From assembly GCA_025765595.1 (NCBI GenBank), contig JAIVFH010000052.1, positions 27,501 to 91,500 on the forward strand: a DNA stretch of 64,000 bases, read 5' to 3'. Positions 1 through 9,279 of this stretch are shown here, piece by piece (the stretch's first letter is position 1; every line of letters begins with the position of its first letter). This stretch comes from Obelidium mucronatum (Eukaryota; Chytridiomycota; Chytridiomycetes; Chytridiales; Chytriomycetaceae). The notes under the pieces were generated by a model. It saw only the letters and a list, made by a program, of their open reading frames with translations, was not told the DNA's origin and searched no databases. A program made the position numbers and the translations under genes.

Positions 1-2
1 AT

Positions 3-684
3 CGTCCCTCCAGCATAGCCAAATGGTTTCTTAAGCATGAATCTCTTTTGCGTTCCACTGTTTCTTTGGTCTCTACTCTTCATTTGGCTGCATTTTACAT
101 CAATGCTCGATTTTATAACTTTTCAAAACGCATTTTGGGATGGGAATATGTGAGTCCTAAGGTATTGTGACTTAAATCTGACATCTATTTTGTTGCAGAT
201 TTATGCCCGACAGCTGAGGCAAGGAGAAGCGGAGTCTATTGGTGGCTACGAAGTTTTGGGGGTTCTAATTTTGATAAGATTGGGAATACAGGCAATCCAG
301 CAAATATATGCTTATTTCGAGGAAGATTCGTTGCTGGATGAGCCAAGGAAAGACCCAACGATGGACGAGTCCAGCAATCAGTCAACCGGTGGACAAGACC
401 AACGTGATTTCAAACAAACTCCAACAGCTGTTCTTGTGGAGCCCATCGTCGGAGGATCTAGCAGATGTATTTTGTGTTTAGAAAATCGAAAAGATGGGAC
501 AAGTACTCCATGCGGGCATCTATTTTGCTGGGTGTGCATTGCGGAATGGTGCCGCAACAAGGTATATGCCATATTTAAATCATTACGACTTGCTGACACC
601 ACCACGAATCAGCCGGAATGTCCTTTGTGCAGACAACCGGCTCCTCTACCATTGCTTATGCGACTGTCCTTGAGATCACTGTGA
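3..684 (+). CDS. PEX10: Peroxisome biogenesis factor 10 (RING E3 ligase), 3' part
   Basis: PEX10 is the peroxisomal-membrane RING ubiquitin ligase that works with PEX2 and PEX12 to ubiquitinate the import receptor PEX5. The 5' end lies outside the window. Visible exons are 3-149, 199-561 and 613-684, giving about 193 residues in one frame across two introns of 49 and 51 nt. The first part is the hydrophobic membrane region seen in Pex2/Pex10/Pex12 proteins (HLAAFYINARFYNFSKRILG). The C-terminus is a C3HC4 RING: CILC, then CGHLFC, then CPLC, with the last intron splitting the RING between EWCRNK and PECPLC. The RING at the extreme C-terminus is typical of PEX10. The second intron is in frame and stop-free, so an unspliced reading would look like an intact ORF. 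Confidence 0.9.
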
Positions 685-722
685 TTACAACCTTTTGTTT
701 GAAAAATGTGGTGCATAAAAAA

Positions 723-1559
723 ATGATTGTTGATATTCTACAATGGGACCAGCAATACTTACAAGAAGTTGGTGTCAGTTGTCGGTACACAACTGATAAG
801 AAACAGTTGTTTCCAAATATTGAAATCCCAGTTGATGACACTCTGGTGGCAGAGTACAAAGCTGCTGTCATTGAAGCCACTACCGGAGAAACTTTCTTGG
901 GCTCCTGCCCGCCGCCGGATTATTTGCCTGGTCTTATTCCTTTTACAAATGACCTCTATGGACTGTTTGTCAACGGCTTCAATGGACCTCTTGCTTTAGG
1001 GAATTACGAGTGCATCATGCAGATGATTGCAGAGTTTACAACCCACCCAAACACCGACATGCTGACTCGTTTGAAGATTCCTTTAACTTATGGGGCCAAC
1101 TGGCGGGAGGAGGCTACAGCCAAAGCAGATTTTGCATTCCTGAACAAAACGACAAACAAGATACGCCTTGTAGTCCAATGCCAGGAGTTTGAATCTCTTG
1201 ACGATAAACCTTCTCGCAGACAAATGCATCACAAAATGGTGCAAGCCTTGCTGGGGGCACTGTGCTTCAATCATGGGAAAGATGGAGTTGATGAACCAGT
1301 GTATGGCCTGCTGTTTCTCGGAGCGGAATACTTCATTTACAAATGCGATTTCAAAAGCGATTTAGTTAAGACTCTGCTTGAAACTGGTAGAGTTGCGCAA
1401 GAAGGGGGTGTCGGGGTTTTGGTTGTGTTGGATTCTGTGAAAGAAACAAGTCGAGCGACACATAATGTCAACTATGGAGCTCAGGTTACGGCAATATGGA
1501 AAAATCCTTGGTTGGATTTTGTTGAGATCTGTTGGCTCGTCAATCACTTCATCCAATGA
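723..1559 (+). CDS. Hypothetical protein, 278 aa
   Basis: I do not recognise this gene. It is a single open frame that starts with MIVDILQWDQ only 39 bp after the PEX10 stop. The middle holds AKADFAFLNK followed by IRLVVQCQEF, a beta-strand pattern loosely like the acidic core of PD-(D/E)xK nuclease-fold proteins, but the usual ExK is not present, so no activity is claimed. No signal peptide or membrane helix is apparent. The open frame extends upstream to 618, inside PEX10, but that part is implausible as coding sequence; a spliced 5' exon cannot be excluded. It converges on the large minus-strand gene ending at 1598, leaving 38 bp for both 3' ends. Confidence 0.55.
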   Translation: MIVDILQWDQQYLQEVGVSCRYTTDKKQLFPNIEIPVDDTLVAEYKAAVIEATTGETFLGSCPPPDYLPGLIPFTNDLYGLFVNGFNGPLALGNYECIMQMIAEFTTHPNTDMLTRLKIPLTYGANWREEATAKADFAFLNKTTNKIRLVVQCQEFESLDDKPSRRQMHHKMVQALLGALCFNHGKDGVDEPVYGLLFLGAEYFIYKCDFKSDLVKTLLETGRVAQEGGVGVLVVLDSVKETSRATHNVNYGAQVTAIWKNPWLDFVEICWLVNHFIQ

Positions 1560-1597
1560 ATTAAACGAGCTTTACTTTCTGCACTTTTTTCCTGTAG

Positions 1598-4500
1598 TTA
1601 ACCCAGAGATACTGTTGGCGCAGCTTCCCCTTCTTCCATTCCCTCCACAATCTCGTCAGCAATAGCCTGCCCACTACCATCCTCCTCGTCACCTTCTCCA
1701 TCCACTTCGCTGTCTGCCCCATCGACTTCTGAATGCGAATCGTTGAAAACCAGTGGGTGGCGCTTGCGTGCTTCCACAGCCCGCCGTCGCAAGTCAAGAG
1801 AAACTATCAACCAGTCAAACATAATCATGGTTGGAATAGACGTTTTCTTCTTGACATCCGTTTTTGAAAGGGCTTTACAGGGAATAAATTTGGTTATTCA
1901 GTAATAATTGCGATTAAACGTTTGGCACTTACAGTACAAGATTTTGTTGCATCGTCTGAATCTAATCTTCTTTTGCAACGCTGTAGGATCGTATGCTACC
2001 ATTGCTTTCAATAAGTCTAGATTCACATACTGCAGATATATTTGTGGCATGGTTAGTTATTCCAACAACTTGAATTATATAAGTTCACCTTCAGGATATC
2101 CTGCCATTTAGAAACCTCCTTCGGCTTCTTTCCAAAAAGATAAAGAACCGCTTTTAAGACTTTCATGACGGCAACTGGTGGTTTCTTGTAACTCTTGAGT
2201 TCTGATATAGCCTTGCTGTCCAATTTATTCAGCCAGTTTCTAGCCGCGATAAGCATCATTTTCGGGAAAAGAAGACATCTTCTGGACTCTTCATCGATAG
2301 ACTCTCCATCTACAATCGAACAGGTGCAAGATGAGAAAAATGACCTTCATCATGGTCTTTTACCTAAATGTTGAAGCAAACTTTCATCGCCAAACTTTTC
2401 CTTCTTGACCACGGATCCGCAGTTTGTCAATATTGAAGTAATTTTTTTAACTTCAGCTATGTCTTCATCGCTAACTTTTCCCTTCCCTCCCTTCTTGTTT
2501 TGAAGACAGATCACCGCGAACACCTTTCCTTCTTCGTCTGGCACAGGGATATAGGTTTTAATACTTTCATTTTCCGAAGGCGCATTGACAACTTCTTTTG
2601 TTTTGATAGCTTGAGTTATAGAAGGTCTGCACAAAAAGTCAATTCTCAACAAAGAAACCGAAAAAAAAGAAGAGGGAGTCTTACAGTTCAGGAGCATCAT
2701 CTGCTAATCTTTCCAGATTCGATTTTCCAGAGGCGCCTGCCATATATCTTGCAAAGGCCATTGCATTTTTGACTTCTGAATCACGCTCTGCAGATTCTCT
2801 GCTTTGAGCACTCAAAACTCGAGGATCTTTGACTATTGGGCTGTATGGGCGATCCAATACACGGAAGATGCTATCGGGTGGAGGCTGTGGCGGCGGAATG
2901 CCTTGTTGAGCAAGATAGACACTGACATCAGCTGTGTCCCCAATTTTCTCTCTCATGTATTGTACAGACGCAAGAGCAATCTGAACAGCCTTCTCTCTTG
3001 CATCAATGCGTTCAATTGTTTCAATTATCTTAGTAGCTCCCGTCTTATCGCCAAAAATATAATAGTCAGGTGTGAGACCAGGCAGGTGAAATGTCAATCA
3101 TCAAGTCAATCTTACCTGCAAGAATTCAACATCCTGTGAAACGTACCCACCATCTTCTAGACCCACCAATGTCAATCCCATCACACCAACTGGTTTTTTC
3201 CCACTGCTCATCATTGGCAGCCCAACATATTTTGCGACTCGGTTTTCCATGAGTTTGACGGGGAATATGGGATCTTCATGAGCATCATTTTCTTGGAACG
3301 GTTTTCCCATCACCATTACTTTGGCTTCGAATCCTTGCTCCCCTGTTCCAAACATGGATCCCAAAAGTTCTCGTTTACTATCATTGGTACAGGCCACAAT
3401 TCGCAAGAACCGCTGCACAATCATTTCAGCTTCTCCCGATTCTCCTGTCTGCATCTTTGTTACACCGGATTCAACTAGAGATATTCTACCAGAAATGCGG
3501 TGCTCTGGGTGCATCTGCTCAATAGCACGGGAAAGTACGTGCAGGGCTGCTTCTGAAAACTCGGCGATTGCCATATCATCGCGCTTGGCAAGAGCAATGA
3601 CTTCCATCATTGCAAGGTCTTGAATTTCAGTACGATTGATGTTTGCTGTAAGGACCGTAGCTTCCACTGCTTTTGTAACTTGGGCTTCATCCACGGTTCC
3701 AGAAAGAGTTTCAAACACAAGTTCCAAGACTTTAAACAAATCATTGAACTCCTTGTCATTGATTTGGAGGTGGTCTACTACTCTTTCTGAGAAGGTTTCT
3801 TGTGTAATGGTGATTTTTTCGAGCTCGCGTTTGATGCCCTTATGTTTTACATGGCCGAGGATGTTTCCAACTAAGTTTGTTAGTTTTGTTCCAAGCTGTG
3901 CAGCTATCTTATCGACCCCACTGTTGAACACATCGGCTGTTAACGGTTTGGCGTCCTCCCCAAAATACAAGAACAAACTCTGAAGCTTCAAAATTCGAGA
4001 CTGCATTTCCTCTGCTCCTACTTTAGCGCCTTCTAATTTCACTTTCTCCAGCTCTGCAAGCCTTTCGCGTTCAGCACATTCTGCCTCCTCCTTTGCCCGC
4101 TTCTTCAAGAATTCAAAGAAATCTCTGCAGGGTTCCAACCCATACAAACCGCACATGACCATCATAAACTTTTTAAAATCTTCTTCGGCTTCAGCGCACC
4201 CTCTGAGCCAAATTGCTTCCTTCTCTGGGGTGCTTTGATGAATGCTGAGTTCATTGGAATGGCCAACATCATTCAGCAAACTTTGAGGAACTCCAAGTTG
4301 TGAGAGTGTCACGTTCCCTCTACAATAGTCCATCAAACTGCTCTTCAGTGCTTCTAGAGAAGCTGGTAATGCTGTGGCCCCAGAGTTGGAAGACTTGTTG
4401 ATGTCAAATTCTTGAACAAGTTTGGCGAGTTTATGCCTCCATTCATCTTTGGGTGCAAATGTAGCTGCTCCAGAATTTCTCGTGAATCTTGGAGCATAAT

Positions 4501-5952
4501 AAATTGCATTGAACTGAGAGATGAGTTTGTTTCCAAGACCATCGATGTGTGCAGCAAGAGCAAGCAGGAATGTGCTGAGATCGTCAATTGTCCATTGATT
4601 GTTGTCTGTGAGCGTCATTGTTGCTTCTACATAAGTAGATTGGTCCCATTTCTCTGCAGAAAGATATTCCGGGTTGAGGCAAAAGAGTTTCTCGTGTGGG
4701 GCAGATTTGATTCGAGATGCACTTTGCTCGGTGGCTTCATTGCTGACGCCATCTTCATTCACTTTCGATTGTTCCAGATCGCTGATGGATGATGCCGTTT
4801 CTTTATCTGACGAAGATTGGGTCTGCTGATTAGTGATCCTGAGCGATTCGGCGACCTCAGGAGACATTGTGAGATACTTAAGCAGGTCAGAGACTTTGTT
4901 GATCATGTTATCATTGGCTTGAATGGCATTGGACTGGAGGATGGCGGTGTATGCTTCGAGCTTCACGAACGCGATTAAGCAAACGAAATGAAATTCATGA
5001 GGTCATACCATTTCAATTTTGGAAATGGATCCATTGACAATTCTCCACAGCTTCCCCGTCCATTTTTTGAAAACCGTTGATAGAAGTTGTTCAAACAGCG
5101 ATCTCATTTCTTCCATTTGCTGCGTCCTAGCTTTCTTCAAGCGCTCCTTTTCTCTTTTTCGTGCCATTGCTTCCGCGCGAAGGGTGGCTCGTTGAGTGAG
5201 CTGAAATTCGAATAACCTCGCCTTTGTCTGCTGTGAAACAGTTCGCAGTTGTTGGAAATATGGGACGTTGCAGATATCTGCCGCATCAACATAGCGAGGA
5301 TTGTTTCTATACAAGTATTGACCTAAACGTCAAAAAGTGAGCCAGAGTGATTTGTGATAATGCCTGTTTCCTCACCCAGCCAATTGATTGGATTAAAGGG
5401 GACTTTTGTTGGTCGATCAATCTGTATCTCTATGTTCGTGCACTGTTTCGAGTCATCGTCCTTTGAAATGGCAACTGAAGCAGAAGGAACTCGTTGATTG
5501 TCTTCACCCTCTTCTTTTACAGTTTGCTCCAAGAAAACATCATTCGGATCAAGCATCCCTCGCGCGTCTACTTCTCGCAAAAGCTTCTCAAGAGCCATCA
5601 TCGCAGTAGGAATCACGTTTTCAAGCAGATATGTCCTGAGTTCCAGGCTAATATCGCTTGCCTTCAAAAAAACAGCATCACGCAAAGAAACACAAAGCTG
5701 GCAGTCACCCACATTAAAAAACTCTGTTGCAAGAGCCATTACAGCTATTTCGTTGTAGTCTTTTTCGTCGACATCGGCCGAGTTCTGTTTTGATTCGTTG
5801 ACGCCAACAGGAGCTCCGAGAACTTCGCCCGTCAGCAGCTGGCTTCGCTGCTTGGCTGCCCCGGCAGTCACTACGCCTTTGTTGAGGACAACTGACGCCC
5901 GCACGGCGTCGATCGACGCGCGGCTGGCAATCGAAACGCGTTTCACAGACAT
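1598..5952 (-). CDS. EFCAB5-like flagellar protein with GAF domains and dynein-stalk-like region
   Basis: Eight exons: 5952-5376, 5322-5009, 4960-3116, 3043-2685, 2626-2364, 2309-2089, 2029-1933, 1872-1598, totalling 1316 aa in one frame. The motif FNPINWLGQYLYRNNPRY (around residues 185-205, rebuilt across intron 1) resembles the EFCAB5-type ciliary proteins. A basic coiled coil follows (MARKREKERLKKARTQQMEE). A long helical middle leads to two GAF-like segments: one before residue 912 (RVAKYVGLPM, PVGVMGLTLVGLEDGG) and one around 1045-1110 (YIPVPDEEGKVFAVICLQNK). The region around 1135-1225 (AISELKSYKKPPVAVMKVLK, then KWQDILKKYVNLDLLKAM) resembles the coiled-coil stalk of dynein heavy chains. 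The tail is acidic. Role in an axoneme is inferred from these similarities; no catalytic residues are seen. Confidence 0.72.
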
Positions 5953-5979
5953 TTTGAGACAAGATTGTCAGATTTGACT

Positions 5980-6560
5980 TTATTCACTCGGCAGCGGGTG
6001 CCACAAAATCAACCTGGCAACCTTGTATTGCTTGTGATCCAATGCTTCCCGAGCAGCAGCAGCCAAGTCCCATTCCCTGTTCACGCGAGGATCCTCCAAG
6101 AGATAGGTCACAAGGGCAATATTACCTGTTCGTGCAGCTACAGCAAGGCAGCACAGCCCGTTATTTCTACTGTTGGGGTCTATTCTTCCGTCGTCCAAAA
6201 ACAGGCGGACAATTTCACTGTTCCTTCACTATTAATTCTAGGGTCCACTCGTGGATCTGCCAGTAGGATCTTAACGAATTCCGTGTGACCCGATTGTGTT
6301 GCCTATAGGATAGGAAGGGGTTCTGTACCAGATGTTTCCTTCAACCCTACACTGGGATCCACTTGGGGGTTTGCCATGAAAAGTTTGAATAGCAACAAAA
6401 AACCAAATTGCGCAGAATATTTGATGCAGTAGTGGGTGCAAGCATTTGTCAAGACGCCAAAGCCGTCGCAATTAAGCTGGCATCGATGGGAAGATGGGCC
6501 AGGATGTGTTCAAGAACATCAAAAGAAAGTTACTCCATTTTTGCACATTTTTGGAGCAAC
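5980..6560 (-). pseudogene. Degraded F-box-like/ankyrin-repeat gene
   Basis: Read on the minus strand, the relic begins near 6525 with FDVLEHILAHLPIDASLIAT, which aligns with the start of the intact gene at 57602 (LDVLEAILSQLPIKADLIAV). A TGA follows after ALAS and the alignment resumes in the same frame (QMLAPT against VLAPLI). Later pieces lie in different frames: KLFMANPQVDPSVG, then after a TAG the ankyrin repeat SGHTEFVKILLADPRVDP, then a frame change into EIVRLFLDDGRIDP and the intact last repeat ending in WHPLPSE. There are therefore at least two in-frame stops and two frame changes, and an early stop after the only plausible ATG. A heavily spliced gene is unlikely because no splice consensus fits these breaks. 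Confidence 0.7.
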
Positions 6561-6732
6561 AAGATGTCAATCTCGAAATTTGTACTGTAAATGCGAATAG
6601 AGTTCATGAAATGTTGTCACAGATATGTGATAATTATTAAATTATTATCATGAATTCAATTCAACGACGCAAGAAACCCTTATCAAGCAGTTCAAAAAAA
6701 GTTTTGTTGGGAAGACTTGTATTAAACACCAA

Positions 6733-7170
6733 TCAATCGAAACACTCATTCAGCATTCGTCTCAAGTCCTGGCGGTTAATATCATTGACTTTATCTTGTT
6801 TTGATTTTGCCACCTGCAATGCAGTTTTAGCTGTCACACATGGCCCTGCAACCAAACACACCTTCAATTTCAGTGGCTTCCCAGTGATCGCGCTGTAGAC
6901 AACTTCGGTATCGCCATCGGAGTCGGAATCCACGTCTTTTCTCTTCTTTGACTTTTTCTTCGTTTTCTTCTTCTTGTCTTTCTTCTCCTTCTTTGTCTTC
7001 TTCTTTGACTTCTCCTTCTTTTTCCTCCTCTTTCTCTCTGAGGAGTCGTCTGAACTGGCGCTTGATTCTGAGTCGGAATCAGAGTCTGAATCTGACAAGT
7101 CGCGTCTGCGCTTCTTGTCTTTCTCCCTTTCCTTCTCCTTCTCCCTTTCTTTCTCTGACGCCCGCCCCAT
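6733..7170 (-). CDS. Small Lys/Ser/Asp-rich (probably nuclear) protein
   Basis: Exons 7170-6862 and 6813-6733; 129 aa. The N-terminus is alternating K/E/R (MGRASEKEREKEKEREKDKK), then an acidic serine tract (SDSDSDSDSESSASSDDSSE), then a long basic lysine tract that would serve as nuclear localisation signal. The short conserved-looking tail VYSAITGKPLKLKVAKSKQ ending DLRRMLNECFD appears only once the 48-nt intron (6861-6814, gtgtgt...ttgcag) is removed; the intron is in frame and stop-free. An upstream in-frame ATG at 7206 would add 12 residues. Composition resembles splicing-associated charged proteins, but I do not recognise a named family. Transcription diverges from the gene at 7557. Confidence 0.6.
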   Translation of the reverse strand: MGRASEKEREKEKEREKDKKRRRDLSDSDSDSDSESSASSDDSSERKRRKKKEKSKKKTKKEKKDKKKKTKKKSKKRKDVDSDSDGDTEVVYSAITGKPLKLKVCLVAGPCVTAKTALQVAKSKQDKVNDINRQDLRRMLNECFD

Positions 7171-7556
7171 TATGTCCTTAGGCTCAGAGTCTGAGACCAG
7201 ACACAATCATGCAACCCATCCATATCGGCGATAAAACAGTGTTAAACACAGAGGCTGGTTGAATTAGAACAACGTCTTATTGGTACTATTCAGGACAAAC
7301 CTCGGGGTAAATCGGCTGCTTGTGTGCTGCGGTGCTTGGTGTCAGCAGAGCCAATGCCTTTGTCCATTTTTTGTTTTTTTGTTTGAGGCTTGTCCACAAC
7401 AACCCTTATTTTCCCTTATTATTTCGCTTTTAATAATTCAGCCTGCTTGGGAATAGACCACGTGTTCTTCGGAACCAATCTTATCTCAGAGAATATTCGC
7501 TTTAAGAGGAGTATAAGAACGCGAATCTTTTTACCTTTAGTCTAACCAACGACAAT
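7171..7556. other. Intergenic, divergent promoter region (386 bp)
   Basis: The stretch lies between two divergent start codons and so should hold both promoters. It has AT-rich runs near 7360-7440 and a TC/A-rich leader just before the ATG at 7557. I see no gene, repeat or RNA structure in it. Confidence 0.5.
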
Positions 7557-9159
7557 ATGAATCTCTTCTGCTGCCTTCCAACTGCCACCCCTGCCAAAAC
7601 TGATGCCGTTGATTCTTCTGTGACTGCAGTTTCACAGGGGAATTCCGACCCTATCGTCACACAACAACCTGCAAACCCACCATCATTGTTCTGGTCCGTT
7701 GCTCCAGTCGCTCCTCCAGCTCCAAAAGGTCCATACATTCTGCATTCACGTGGATTCTCAGCTATCAATGAGCAAGTGCAATTGGCCTGTGCCATCAAAA
7801 ATGTTCCTATCCAAGTGATTGAATGGTCAACGACTGATGCCTTGCCAGAATGGTTCAATATAGCTTCTCCTAATGGGAAGTTCCCAGGTAATATTTAATT
7901 GATGTCAAGGTGTATAATTCCGACTCACCACAAGCAATGTCCAGTATTGCAATTTCCTGACGGTAGTTACTCTACCAGCACCTTGGAATTTTTGGAACGT
8001 CTTGAAAAGGAATCAGCAACACCTTCCTTCTTCATGAATGCGAAAGAATGCCAGGAATGGATTGCCCTTATTCGCAACGACTTTATTCCGCATTTTGAAT
8101 CTGTACTCTTGGATTCGGATGCATTCGTTCAAGCAGACCAGCGTCCAAAACTCAACTCAACTATTCGCAAGATTACCAACCAGTTAGAACGAAGCTATGA
8201 TTCCTCGTTTCTTCTCGGAAACTCATTCACTGCCGCAGATCTCCTTCTTGCGCCTTTCCTGCACCGCCTGCCACTGCTTACGTACTTCCGCGGAATTGAT
8301 TTCAGCAACACAAAACTCGTTGCATATGTGTCCACTTTACACGCCCAACCCCACGTGACGGAGACTCTGACACCTCTATCAAAACTTGAAACCCACTACA
8401 TCAAAACATTGCCCAGAGAATCCCCACTCTCCATCATTCGCCTTCAACACATTGCCATCAAGTACCACATGGATAAATGCGTTGGAATCGCGACTCAAAT
8501 GTCTCACGGCTTTGTTGCCGACATGCGGGAATCCTCTCAAGACTTGCACTCCCGTTTCCAGAACCTCCTGTTCCTTTTACGCGTCCACGCTGCGATGGAG
8601 CAACAGGTTCTCTTCCCCGTGTTTGAATCGAGTGCATCCAAATTGATTGCTAAAGTCCTGCGTGAACATGAACGCGAAGAGGAGCAGTTGCAAGGGTTGG
8701 AAGCGGAAGTGGAGTCTGTTTTGAAAAGAATAATCACTTTGGGTGATTCCAAAAAGTATCCACGCAGTGATGACTTCAAGGCATTTGTCAACTCATTGAG
8801 ATCTCTTGCTGTCGGTCAAAGAGTTCATATGAATGGAGAAGAGGCCGATTTTGCGCCACTGTTTGCAAAGTTGACTACTGGAGAAGAGAAGGACCTGTTT
8901 AAGAAGGTACTTAACTAGGAAATATTTACTTACTTGTTTGCTCACGCATTTATGGAAGGTTTACGCTCACTTGGCGCCCAGAAACAGTAAAAAAATCCCG
9001 CTTCTTGTCGAAGGACTTTCAGTTCAAGAACGCGCCCAATACTTGTACAACGTGCAAATCACTGTCTCCAATGAAGAAGCCCATGAATTCACTACTATGT
9101 GGAGATCCTCCTTGAATCAAGATGAATGGAATGACTTGAAACGCCGCTTGGAGATGTGA
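7557..9159 (+). CDS. GST-omega/DHAR-like + hemerythrin fusion, Cys-less paralogue
   Basis: Exons 7557-7887, 7945-8906, 8959-9159; 497 aa. After a proline/alanine-rich leader comes a thioredoxin-fold N-domain (KGPYILHSRGFSAINEQVQL), a GST C-terminal helical domain (residues about 150-260, SFLLGNSFTAADLLLAPFLH), then an HHE hemerythrin-like bundle (LQHIAIKYHMDKC, VHAAMEQQVLFPVF, REHEREEEQL, VHMNGEEADFAP). The paralogue at 15755-17568 shows the intact CPFT active-site motif in the first domain; here that position reads SAIN, so the catalytic cysteine is absent. The exon 1/exon 2 junction (FPG|VLQFPDGS) is at the same place in both genes. Possible glutathione binding or metal/oxygen sensing is inference. 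A poly(A) signal AATAAA lies at 9262. Confidence 0.8.
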
Positions 9160-9279
9160 AGAATTTTTTGCAATGAGTTGTTGATGCTCTATGACATGCA
9201 CATTTTCTTCATCTATCCGATTTTTATATCTTTCTAATGATTTTGTTCCCTTAACATGTTTAATAAAATTTTGTCCAAC

